From Liopterus haemorrhoidalis (Eukaryota; Arthropoda; Insecta; Coleoptera; Dytiscidae), in contig OZ020616.1 of NCBI GenBank assembly GCA_963971575.1, forward strand, positions 34,514,306-34,578,305: a stretch of DNA of 64,000 bases. Reading direction: 5' to 3'. The translations under genes were made by a program, and so were the position numbers. The notes under the pieces were generated by a model that saw nothing but the letters and a program-made list of their open reading frames with translations, was not told the origin of the DNA and made no database searches. Positions 55,601-64,000 of the stretch are shown piece after piece. Each line of letters starts with the position of its first letter. Position 1 is the stretch's first letter.

Positions 55601-58600
55601 TAAATTTCAACTTTCTATATTCAACCGTTTGGCTACAATTTCTACCGTACAGACAGACAGACACATGAGTGACGTTATAAGGGTTTTTTGGTGGTCATAC
55701 CTACAAAACCCTAAAAATAAACTTGTGAGAACTTAAAAAGGAGAATAAAAATCTCATTTAGCTCTGCATAAATATTGAGAGAGACCTTACATTATTTTAT
55801 TATTAAATTACGTTGACTTCGAATTTGAGTTTTACTGAAATGTTATCATACACTCTCTGATCTATGGTCTAAAAATGCAGAGTAGTGTAACAATAATATA
55901 TCAGGATAAGGTTATTTTCTGAGAAATGTCTAAATTTTGATACATTGAAAGAAATTACCATTTTTTTAAAATTAATTGTAAAATATCAAATTAAATTTCG
56001 CAAGAAAAACATATTTTTAATAACGAATATACAGTCTGTTCCAAACGGTTAGGCGGAACTAAATGGGAATTTCGTTCTTTTAGGTTGTCACGAGAAGGGA
56101 CCTTGCTTGGGTTATTTAATTTTTCACGTTGGAATGTCAAAATTTAAAATTCCAACAATGAAACAATGGAAACGAATGACATATGTCAAAATTAAATTAT
56201 TTTTTTTTACATATTTTAATGACAAAAAAATAAGTAAATGGGAAATTTGAAAACGGCCGTTTTGTTTAAGCTTTGTAAATCATACTTACAATAAACATTT
56301 TTTGGTTAAGGTTAATATAATTTTAAAATGTCATTTTCTTTATATTTAGATTTTTTGTGTCATTCTTAATACAAATTTCCCATTTATTTATTTTTTTGTC
56401 ATTAAAATATCTAAAAAAAAATATTTAATTTTGACATAAGTCATTCGTTTCCATGGTTTCATTGTTGGAATTTTAAATTTTGACATCCCAACATGAAAAA
56501 TGAAATAACCCAAGCAAGGTCCCTTCTCGTGACAACCTAAAAGAACTAAATTCCCATTTAGTTCCGCTTAACCGTTTGGAACAGACTGTATGATTTACAA
56601 AGCTTAAACAAAACGGTCGAAAAGCACGATTTAAACTATGAAAGTAACTAGATTGCCAAATTTAGTTCCGCTTAACCGTTTGGAACAGACTGTAGTGTGT
56701 TCTTATAATAATAATAATAATAATAATATCTTTATTTCCGTCAATGATAATACATTATGGAATTGTCACAAGATTCTACTCGTAATACAATAATACATAT
56801 AAGATAAAGTTTGATACAGTACAATCTGTTTCAAACGGTTAGGCGGAACTAAATGGGAATTTCGTTCTTTTAGGTTGTCACAAGAAGGGACCTTGCTTGG
56901 GTAATTTCATTTTTTACGTTGGAATGTCAAAATTTTAATTCCAACAATGAAACCATGGAAACGAATGACATTAAATTATTTTTTTACATATTTTAATAAA
57001 AAAATAAATAAATAAATGGGAAATTTGTATTAAGAAATACAGAAAAAATCAAAATATAACGAAAATGACATTTTAAAATGATATTAACCTTAACAAAAAA
57101 ATGTTTATTGTAAGTATGATTTACAAAGCTTGAACAAAACGGCCGAAAAGCACGATTTAAACGATGAAAGTAACTAGATTGCAAAATCTAGTTCCGCCTA
57201 ACCATTTGGAACAGACTTTAAGTAAAGTTGAGAAAAAAATAATATAATAATTAAATGTACAAGTTAAGAAAAAAACCATTATTAATTACACATAAAAATA
57301 AATAGTAAATCCATAATTACATTAACTTTGCTCTGTTAGTTTACACAACAATTACCACTTAGCTCTTCCAACACAAACATAAATATATCCTAGTATAATG
57401 GGTCATCAATGTACTCATTAATAGAGTAATATGCTTTATTAACTAAAATCTCTTTTATTTTTCTTTTAAAGCTGTTTAAACCTAAACTCTTTAATTCTTC
57501 ACTAAGATTATTAAAGAGCTTCGGACCCCAGTAACTAGTACTATTTTTGCTAGATTTAAGTCTGAGCTTAGGGACTTTTAGGTTGTTACCATACCTAGTT
57601 ACAATCCTATCACCCGGATTTATTTTAATGAAGTTTAAGGCATGTTGTTTGACATAAATTAAGCAATAGTATATATACATACAGGGGACAGTTAATATTT
57701 TTAATGTTTTAAAATAAAGTCTGCAGGAAGACATGTTATTTAAATTGCATAATATTCTTATGGCTTTATTTTGCGCTATGAAAACATCTTTGGCGGAAGG
57801 GGATGCTCCCCATAACAGAATGCCATAAAAAAGCTGGCTGTTAATAAGGGAATGATACGCTACTATAGCTGCTTCTCTTGTTACTATTGGAGTAAGTTTC
57901 TTTAAAGCAAAGAGAGACTTTGAAACTTTACTTATTAGTGACACACAATGATTTTTCCACGATAATTTTGAGTCTATTGTTAGGCCTAAAAAACGGATCT
58001 CTTCATCAGATTCATGGGTAACACTTGCATGAAATTGAAAGTTTTTAGTTTTTTCTAAGTTTAATTTCAGATAATTATTGGTAAACCAATTTTCTGCTTG
58101 TGCCAGTTCTAATTGGGAGACTGATACTGCTGTATTTGTATTTAAGTTGGCATTTAAAATGGTAGTGTCATCGGCGAACATAATAGTTTTAGAATATTTT
58201 AATACATCGGGGAGGTCATTTATGTAAATTAGAAAAAGAATTGGTCCTAAAATTGAGCCCTGGGGAACTCCGGATTTTATTTCAAGAAAATTAGAGCATT
58301 TTTTATTAAGCTGTTCACTTAAGTTCACTTGTTCTTATAAGCTGAACTAAACGGAATTTTTATTTTGTTAAGATGTCACAAGCTCACTTTTTAACAATTT
58401 AAGTGCACTTTGCTAAACAAAATGATCTAAAATGTCATTCAATCGTTAAAAGTTACTAGATTTGAAAATCTAGTTCCGCTTATATAGGCTATTCCAAACG
58501 TTTAGGCGGAACTAGATTTTACAATCTAGTTACTTTCATCATTTGAATCGTTCTTTTTGGCCTGTTTGTTTAAGCTTTGTAAATCATACTTACAATAAAC

Positions 58601-60020
58601 ATTTTTTGGTTAAGTTAAATACCATTTTAAAATGTCATTTTCTTTATTTTTTTATTTTTTGTGTCATTCTTAGTACAAATTTCCCCTTTATTTATTTTTT
58701 TGTCAATATTTATAAAAGTATTTTTATTTTTGACATACGTCATTCGTTTCTATGGTTTCATTGTTGGAATTTTTAATTTTCACATACCAAACCTCAAACA
58801 TGAAATAACCCAAGCAAGGGCTCTTCTCGTGGGTAGTGCTTCATTCTCTAGGATTTGCACGTACCAGACCCTGGGGAGTGTTGAACTACGTGTCGTCATA
58901 TTATTGTACTTACTTATTGTAATTTATATTTTAAATTTTGGATATTTTCTGTATTCCTCAGATGGTTGACTATAGATTTGGTTTATATTGTAATTTAAAT
59001 TTCACATAACGATTCCGTTTAACCTGTTGAACTATTCCTAATTTCCAATCTTTGAACATTGTTAATTAACTAATAATCGTACTTGTCAGTCATTACACCC
59101 GCCCTACTGTTGTTGATGGATGATGTTTGATGATGTTACTTTAACTTAACATTAGATTAGGTGATAGTTTAACATATCATTGTATGATTTAATACTACTA
59201 TTGTTATTGTTATTATTTATAGCACCTGAGGAAGCTAACAATGGTTTAGCGAAACGTTGTGTTTCTAAAATATACATACGTGTTGTCAAAAAAGCTGAGT
59301 GATTCTTTTTCTTTCCATAATGCGTAAATATAAACCTGCCGCTTTAGGGTGTAAATATTTGTGTAGAATCCGTTGCTAACCTTGTTAACTGTACCTGAGC
59401 TAGCGGCTTTATGTTTGACGTGCATAGTACAGATATATAAGAGGTAATAGTTGAATTCCATCTCGCTGTTGTCATATTTGTCATTCTTTACCATGTTTCG
59501 GAAGTACGCTCGTTTAGTCAACCTTATTTATCTTAAAATCTCTTAAGAATTTTCATAACTACAAAAATCTTCTTTTAAAAGCATCCTATGGGTCATTGTG
59601 TGACCCATGTTTACCTTATGTTTGTTACTTTGTGCGTTAAGCGAGATTATTCGAGGTTTTTTTCTCTCTGGTTTTTACGATATGTATATCCTTTGCTGAT
59701 TTTAGGGCTACAGCACTGATTAAAATATATGTTTAGTTCCAGAAACAACGGCTTTTAAAAATCCTGCATTTCATAATTTACTACAAAATATTAAAAAGAT
59801 AATTGAAGAAAAGAAATTAGGTCTAACAGCGCAACCAGATAAACGAAATATACTAAGGGTTGCACTATATTCAATTGGATCTCCAATGTGGCTGCCTGAT
59901 GATGAATGTGATGATGCCTATAAAAGGGATTTAGCTTTATTCTTATACTGTCTTAGAGCTGTTGCTAGAAATGCCTTCGCCGTTATTGCAATTAGTATAC
60001 CTAGCAAAATCCTCCCTAAA
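52531..60020 (+). CDS. ELP4: Elongator complex protein 4, 5' part (exons 1-4; continues beyond the window)
   Basis: ELP4 belongs to the RecA-like Elp4-Elp5-Elp6 subcomplex of Elongator, which modifies wobble uridines of tRNA in the cytosol. Exons read in phase are 52531-52639, 52700-52735, 52801-53145 and 59737-60020, giving 258 codons; the human protein has 424. Splice sites are canonical (G|GTTGGA, CAG|GAGG, G|GTATGA, TAG|AGGA, AAG|GTACAT, TAG|TTCC, AAA|GTAAGT). The joined text matches the PAXNEB family: PGTKFTQNN, CGIPSLDDLIGGGLAVGTVF, LIEED, RYFLAEGAVNGHNLYVGT, IAWRYQ, NILRVALYSIGSPMW and FLYCLRAVARNAFAVIAISI. A small exon between exons 3 and 4 could be missed, because human ELP4 has slightly more sequence there. 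Intron 3 is 6.6 kb of transposons. Later exons are not found before 64000. Confidence 0.95.
52700..52735 (+). CDS. ELP4: ELP4 exon 2 (36-base micro-exon)
   Basis: Acceptor TTTTTCAG precedes it and donor GT follows. With one base from exon 1 it encodes GGGLAVGTVFLI and leaves one base for exon 3. The glycine-rich motif is the degenerate P-loop-like turn of the RecA-like fold. Confidence 0.92.
52801..53145 (+). CDS. ELP4: ELP4 exon 3
   Basis: Acceptor AACTTTTTAG at 52791-52800, donor AAAAAG|GTACAT. Encodes EEDVCATYAKVILRYFLAEG, NLYVGTNDCDP, TIAWRYQHMKVQDV and FGHNYDLTMMMDQ, corresponding to human ELP4 from the LIEED motif to just past the FGHYYD region. Confidence 0.95.
53440..54135. mobile_element. 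Family Z repeat, copy 2 (inverted relative to copy 1)
   Basis: AGTTCGTTCTGGTACTAAAA, GGGAAGAACCCTATTG, AAACCTTGGACAAAAATTTG and GGCAAGTCTAGCGGAGGTGT are complements of text at 44740-45475. The open frame at 53800-54138 shows no recognisable domain. Confidence 0.5.
54411..55056 (-). mobile_element. PIF/Harbinger-like element carrying a MADF-domain gene fragment
   Basis: Inverted ends AGGCGCATCCCCACTATGCC and GGCATAGTGTGGACACCGCT, flanked by TTA (54408-54410 and 55057-55059). Subterminal TTGGCAAGGC-type and TTGCCAACTGGCAAA repeats occur at both ends. PIF elements encode a DDE protein plus a MADF (Myb/SANT-like) partner; only part of the partner remains. Confidence 0.82.
54568..54807 (-). pseudogene. 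MADF (Myb/SANT-like) domain protein fragment of a PIF element
   Basis: 79 codons from the ATG at 54807: MEWTNDKVFNLIDLYRDRPV, LWDCRLKDYKDRNKRCDALL, then VQKEEIDRKIKNLVCHFSRE. It fits the MADF consensus (LI.LY...P.LWD ... Y.D...R..A..EIA ... KIKNL...F..E). The domain is complete and open but the protein ends right after it (EREGNKSGA), while PIF partner proteins are normally longer. The DDE transposase gene is absent. Confidence 0.75.
56032..56588. mobile_element. MITE-G, foldback form (557 bp)
   Basis: Ends CAGTCTGTTCCAAACGGTTA and its inverse, flanked by TA (56030-56031, 56589-56590). The two A-type ends form inverted arms of roughly 190 bp (GGAATTTCGTTCTTTTAGGT, GTTGTCACGAGAAGGGACCT). This copy is an end-duplicated derivative of the A...B form. 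Confidence 0.85.
56591..56692. mobile_element. MITE-G, B-end fragment
   Basis: Begins directly at the neighbouring element's TA and ends TTAACCGTTTGGAACAGACT with G|TA. Only the B half remains (ACAAAGCTTAAACAAAACGG). Confidence 0.7.
56822..57218. mobile_element. MITE-G, complete A...B form (397 bp)
   Basis: CAATCTGTTTCAAACGGTTA to CCGCCTAACCATTTGGAACA plus GACTT, flanked by TA on each side. Contains both the A subterminal (TTAGGTTGTCACAAGAAGGG) and the B subterminal (AAAAGCACGATTTAAACGAT). Best reference copy for the family. Confidence 0.85.
57390..58333 (-). pseudogene. LINE reverse transcriptase, C-terminal two-thirds
   Basis: Open for about 312 codons, but it begins mid-domain at a GTG, so no native start. 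IKSGVPQGSILGPILFLIYI (RT block 4), IMFADDTTILNA (catalytic FADD), YLKLNLEKTKNF, IRFLGLTIDSKLSWKNH and YGILLWGASPSAKDVFIAQN follow in order, then the CR1/Jockey-type C-terminus (YWGPKLFNNLSEELKSL). The endonuclease and first RT blocks, including the first catalytic D, are missing, so it is inactive despite the open frame. Confidence 0.9.
58334..58830. mobile_element. Two adjacent MITE-G copies
   Basis: A short form at about 58330-58487 ends TTGAAAATCTAGTTCCGCTT. A long form begins GGCTATTCCAAACGTTTAGG at 58486, runs through the B and middle sections, and is cut at AAGGGCTCTTCTCGTG (58830) before its A end. Confidence 0.65.
58831..59300 (+). mobile_element. Unclassified retroposon-like segment with hammerhead-like core
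   Basis: Interrupts the preceding MITE-G exactly at 58830. Near its end CCTGAGGAAGCTAACAATGG and TTTAGCGAAACGTTGTG form the CTGANGA ... GAAAC pattern (59226-59232, 59251-59255) with a GCTAA/TTAGC helix between. This layout is found near the ends of Penelope-like and some other insect retroelements. No coding sequence recognised. Confidence 0.4.
59737..60020 (+). CDS. ELP4: ELP4 exon 4
   Basis: Acceptor TTTAG, donor AAA|GTAAGT. With one base from exon 3 it reads VPETTAFKNPAFHNLLQNIK, NILRVALYSIGSPMWLPDD and LALFLYCLRAVARNAFAVIA with ISIPSKILPK. This is the central strand-helix region of the PAXNEB fold, matching the human segment around NILRIGIQNLGSPLW. Confidence 0.95.
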
Positions 60021-61840
60021 GTAAGTTTATTTCAATATTAATAGCGTAAAATTGTATTTGTAAAATGTTTTTGTATTTAAAAAATACATTTCACGTCATA
60101 ATTATAGTTAGTCTCAATGCAGTTATAACTATGCGAAGTGTGTATATAATAAAAAACCGAAATTAACCGAAATTTTTAACAGAACCGGAATCTGAAACGA
60201 ACGTAAAATTGCTCAATTTAAAAACCGAAACCGGAACGAAATGTTAACAACGGTTAATTTCGGTTCATTTTTTTTTTTTTTTTTTTCATATAATTAATTA
60301 ATTAATCGCTTTCTTACTACTAAAACTTATATGGATTGATAAAAGAATGAATCTATCAGAAGCAACTTTGAAGAATATATTAATGTGTCGATTAAACATG
60401 GATTTTTAACTTTATTTTCAATTCAAATTTCAAATATTATTTTTACAACTGAATGAATTGTGATTAATTTTTATTTATTATTATTATTATTTTTATTTAT
60501 TTTATTTTTTTTGTATGATAAAGGTTTGTGTTTTTCCGATTTCTTCTTTATAATATTGCGATTTTTCAAACTATTATTTATTATTTTTGTAAGAGAAATG
60601 TTAATACTATTTTTTATTATTAACGTTTTTCTTCTTTATAATTGTGATTATATGAACTGTATGTGATTAGGGTTAGACTAAAGTATTACCGCGCCCCGGG
60701 CAGATTATTTATATAGCGCCCCCAGATTTGCATAATTACGCAAAAATTAAGTTGAAGTTACTAGCCAGCTGAACTCAAATTTTTAGGGGCGCTGAAAATT
60801 AAGTTGTTCATTGCTGTCAAAAATATTTATTGAGCAAAAATAAGTCTTCAACCAAAATTTTTAGCACTCCTTACATCTGGCGCCACAGGCAACTGACTGT
60901 CTTGACACTCCTCTTAATCTGAACCTGTATCTTATTCATTATTTTTGCAATTTCGTTCTAATTTGTTAGAATTTTATTTTATTTACGTGCAATATGTTTT
61001 TGTTTTTTCATTTTTATGTTCCTAAATTGTATTTTGTTTTCGTTTTTGATAACAAATTTTTTAATCAAATTCTATTTATTTGTATTTTCAATTTTATAAT
61101 GAAAAACAAGAATAAGAATGAATTTGGTAAGTAAAATTAAACCAAAATTTATACTGGTAGATATTTGATGCTAGACTTGGTTTTAACGTGTTATCCGAAC
61201 CGGAACTGAACCGGAATTTTTAGACGAACCGAAACTGGAACGTAACCGTAAACCGGAACGATTAAATTTGGGTTCGACTCTCTGATCACAACCCTTTTTT
61301 CTCGCAAACGCGATGTGTGAGCAAGTTGGGAAAAAATGTTGTCTACCTGATGAGACTACCCTAAAAATCGATGTTTTTGTTAATGTTTCGTATGAGTCCA
61401 CTAGAACTAGGCTGTATGCTTAGAATGAAGTATATTGTAACGTTAGAATCGAGAAGGCATAGTCGTAAGAGTGGGGAGCCAATAGTAATCATTCATGTAT
61501 CTGTAGTTGGCAGAGAAATACGCGTTTCTAACATGACGATACGTCTATATAACTGATATTATCGGAACTCTTTATGAAGTTAATGTTTTTCAGAATATGT
61601 ATACTATAAATCTCTTTGAACACAGGTAAAAATTCCTTCCGAGTACCTGTTTATATACGTCTTATCAAGTTTTAGTTTTTACTGACCAAAATTTTTGCCA
61701 ACTAAACCTAACCTAATTAGTTTTATCATTGATTATTTGCATATAGTGAAGATATATAAATGCTTTATACAATTTTAATACATACATACATAATCTAAGA
61801 CTCTTATACCCGAAGGTGTCGAGTGTACATTTAATATACT
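60021..61840. other. ELP4 intron 4, AT-rich with degenerate GAACCGGAAC repeats
   Basis: No further ELP4 exon found. Two clusters of CCGGAAC/GAACCGAAA text at 60155-60265 and 61190-61270 may be the subterminal regions of one old DNA element. A second decayed element with GCGCCCCGGGC (60695) and GGCGCCACAGGC (60880) is possible. Confidence 0.45.
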
Positions 61841-61845
61841 TAAAA

Positions 61846-62790
61846 CTAAATTTCTTGGTCGGCCGGTGTCTTACATAACTTTCTCCATTCTGTTCTATTA
61901 TACGTTAATTTCTTCATATTTTGCATATTTATTCCTTTATATGTAGCTGCCTCTTTGATACCCTCAAGCCATGTTTTCCTAGGTCTTCCTCTTGGTCTTT
62001 TTCCGCTCACTCTTGCCTCAAAAGATTTCTTTGCAAGTTTTTCTTTAGGCTGTCTTTGAACATGTCCGTACCACCTCAGTTGTTGTTCGTAAATGTTTTC
62101 AATTAGGGGCTTGATTTTCAGTTCTTTCCTAATTTCACTGTTTCTTATCTTGTCTAGCCACGTTTTGCCTTCAATTTTACGAAGAAATCTCATTTCCATG
62201 GCTTGTAAGTTGCTATGTTGTTTCTTGTTTATGGTCCAAGATTCGCAAGAATAGGTTAGTGCTGGAACATAGACCGCTACTTTTGTATCTTTCGGGATCT
62301 CTTTTTTGCTGAGGATGTCTTCAGTGCATTAAAGATTTTTGCTGCACTATTTGTTCTCTCTTTGATCTCTTCTTCACATTCCATTCTTCTTCATGTTCAA
62401 TTTTTAGATAAGTAACTACCTAAATACTTATAGCTGTTGACTTGTTCAAGTTTTTCATTTTGTGTATATATACCGTGAGATGAGTTGTCTTTACCTATTA
62501 CCATGGTCTTTGTTTTTTTTTTTTTTTTCTTTATTTTCATTCCGATCTTTCCCATTTCTTCGGTAATTATATTAAGATTATGTTGTAGATCTTTTTCTGT
62601 ACCTCCTATAACTGCCATGTCGTCTGCGGACAAGAATTCCAGGAATTCAACATTTTCCAAATTTCATTTACCTAGCCTGAAGTGTTTCGATTTTCTTTTA
62701 GTTTCTTTTATAGCTTCGTCTAGATATAGGTTAAACAGAATTGGGCTGAGTATACATCCTTCTAGTTTTCATACATTTACATAATTTAGT
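61846..62790 (-). pseudogene. LINE reverse transcriptase and C-terminal tail, decayed
   Basis: Minus strand from about 62785: LEGCILSPILFNLYLDEAIK (RT block 4), then FLSADDMAVIGGTEKDLQ (catalytic ADD, the preceding F changed), NSYKYLGSYLS, a broken segment near 62390-62210, then MEMRFLRKIEGKTW, EQQLRWYGHVQRQPKEKLAK and GRPRKTWLEGIKEAA. The LRWYGHVQR ... RGRPRKTWLE tail is that of the insect craniofacial-development-protein-2-like LINEs. Frameshifts and an A-rich slip (KKKKKKTK) disable it. Confidence 0.8.
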
Positions 62791-63003
62791 ATCTATGAAT
62801 GCGACGAAAAACGGAATGTTCTATTTCAGACATAAAATTGGTAGGTCGGAATATATTGATATTTTTGAGGATTCTCTCTTTTAATAAAGTTAATGTTTTA
62901 CAAGATATGTATACTATAAATTTCATTCAAATCATCTAAATGTGACTTTAAGCGTATAAATACTAAAATTTCATTATTCAAGTTTAAAAACGTTAATAGT
63001 CGA

Positions 63004-63673
63004 GGGTCAACTCAAAAGTAAGTTACACTATTTAAAAAAATAATAAATTAAAGGTAAAAATATTAAAAAAAAGTATATTTCGAAAAGTACATATTAAACT
63101 TATTTTTCTACATAATCGCCTTTTTTTTCAATACAATTTTGGTACCGTGGTAAAAGTTTTTTCAATCCAGTGTCATACCAATCTGCCGCCATACTGGTTA
63201 GCCATCTTTCAACTTCTTGTTTCAAATTATCCTCGTTTGTGAAGCGTCTTCCCCCAATATGTTGCTTCACCTGCGGAAACAGGTGGAAGTCACTTGGTGC
63301 AAGGTCAGGGGAGTAAGGCGGATGTCTGAAAACATCCCGTCGAAACTCCTCGATTTCTTCGTTGTTCATTGTGTAATGTTGTTCTCCCTTCAATGAATGA
63401 TTGGTGCCAACGAAAAACCATTGGCCTTGACATAACGTCTTCACCATAAACACTACACAACTCGCGATGTATTTCAGTAGCATTTTTATTTTTTGCCGTC
63501 AAAAAACGAATAACACCACGAACTTCGCAATCGGCGATAGGAGCAAGTGGAGTCTCCATAGTGGCTTGAGCCTGACTGCCGGATCGATCGACGCACGCGC
63601 ATAGAAATTTACAGTGCTCCACTACACTCAGACGCAAATTCTCTGAGACTCCCAGACTTTTCCCGCCAACCAC
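63004..63673 (-). pseudogene. mariner-like transposase pseudogene, internally deleted
   Basis: N-terminal part (minus, from about 63560): IADCEVRGVIRFLTAKNKNA, TEIHRELCSVYGEDVMSRPM and VFRWHQSFIEGRTTL is the HTH half. It jumps near 63330-63370 to FRRDVFRHPPYSPDLAPSDF (third catalytic D), FPQVKQHIGGRRFTNEDNLK and CIEKKGDYVEK. The first two catalytic aspartates are deleted. The right TIR-like text GTCAACTCAAAAGTAAGTTA lies at 63007; the other end is not clear. Confidence 0.82.
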
Positions 63674-63699
63674 ACGGATTCAAAAAAATAGTTAACAAA

Positions 63700-64000
63700 C
63701 ACTTATTAAATAATACTTGGATTTCAGAACGGATAATTATCAAGCACTTATTTAGATTTCAGTTTCGAATAAAAATATTGGAAAAGATAAAGCGAATCGT
63801 AAATGTTATGTTATGAAAAAAAGGGGCACTTCGCCAAGGCCAAATCTCATTCTAAGTAGCTTACGCGTTATCTCTGACGAGTTCTTTGTGGTGGACTTAA
63901 ACGGAACATTAACCAATTGTTTTTAAGCTAGATGATGCATCAAATGTCTGTCTTCGTAAGAGTTCTGCTTGTGATGTATAATGCACATAGTAACTTATAT
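63700..64000. other. No gene recognised
   Basis: AT-rich ELP4 intron sequence to the end of the window; nothing identifiable. Confidence 0.4.

Larger units (their letters stand above)
53340..55730 (+). mobile_element. Family X copy in ELP4 intron 3 with nested repeats
   Basis: Starts GTGAATTTTCACACATTTCA with GGGTTTTGTAGGTATTTA and ends GGTGGTCATACCTACAAAAC plus CCTAAAAA. Contains a family Z piece (53440-54135) and a PIF-like element (54411-55056). X body text is seen at 54150-54400 and 55060-55700. Confidence 0.6.
53208..55797. mobile_element. MITE-G in ELP4 intron 3, interrupted by family X
   Basis: Left half 53208-53336 (TCTTTCTTTGGTTTAAGCAG, AACTAG; TTTAACAAATGCCTCATTCA). Right remnant about 55739-55797 (AAAATCTCATTTAGCTCTGC, ATAAATATTGAGAGAGACC). 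Everything between is inserted. Confidence 0.5.
56704..58333 (-). mobile_element. CR1-like LINE, 5'-truncated, with (ATT)n 3' end
   Basis: ORF2 at 57390-58333 and 3' UTR down to a TAA/ATT triplet array at 56704-56730 (preceded on the minus strand by AATAAAGAT). A MITE-G (56822-57218) is inserted in the 3' UTR. Confidence 0.82.

Noticed and set aside
61371..61556. Candidate downstream ELP4 exon
   Set aside because: The text does not resemble the conserved ELP4 segment that should follow exon 4, and there is no matching acceptor in phase.

Overview
The window is eukaryotic nuclear DNA, almost certainly from an arthropod and probably an insect. It is very AT-rich, has spliced genes and is packed with mariner, hAT, piggyBac, pogo and PIF/Harbinger remnants, non-LTR retrotransposons and a tRNA-derived SINE. 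I cannot name the species. I see no rRNA, CRISPR array, viral region or functional tRNA gene.

Two host genes are supported, arranged head to head about 2.6 kb apart. On the minus strand at 49019-49954 is an intact single-exon leucine carboxyl methyltransferase 1 (LCMT1), which methylates the C-terminal leucine of the PP2A catalytic subunit. On the plus strand from 52531 is the 5' part of Elongator complex protein 4 (ELP4/PAXNEB). Its four visible exons are 52531-52639, 52700-52735, 52801-53145 and 59737-60020, all joining in phase; the rest lies beyond the window. ELP4 intron 3 is about 6.6 kb and is filled with transposons.

The remainder is a transposon graveyard whose insertion order can often be read from target-site duplications (TSDs). 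Main blocks: 1-3125, a piggyBac fragment and a repeat family (here called X) inserted into itself; 3797-6463, a hAT element (perfect 8-bp TSD) holding an X copy and a full-length mauritiana-like mariner; 11950-15214, a SINE (12-bp TSD) and a nearly intact RNase H-bearing LINE (13-bp TSD); 15888-19427, a hAT with X inside, then a mariner with an internal duplication and a hAT remnant; 19732-21559, a LINE (14-bp TSD) with a Tc1/mariner element that has roughly 370-bp terminal repeats; 21605-22942, hAT inside hAT, both with perfect TSDs; 27068-29322, a ZMYM-type hAT inside a MITE; 30202-32420, a LINE inside a LINE (16-bp TSD); 33069-34118, a foldback-like element holding a Tigger-like MITE; 34311-38052, a mariner split by two tandem hATs and by two copies of a minisatellite-bearing hAT family; 39885-43165, an X copy interrupted by a pogo element that itself holds an R1-like LINE end.

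The most unusual items are: (1) a hAT-like non-autonomous family with TAGAGATGGG ends, three copies all with perfect 8-bp TSDs and internal variable tandem repeats; (2) a foldback-like group whose GGTAAC terminus is followed by quite different short tandem arrays; (3) family X, with a tRNA-Glu-like module and a tetranucleotide array; (4) hammerhead-ribozyme-like cores at 7121 and 59226; (5) three perfect short-loop hairpins that look like snap-back copying scars.

Names X, Y, Z and MITE-G are local labels used only here.
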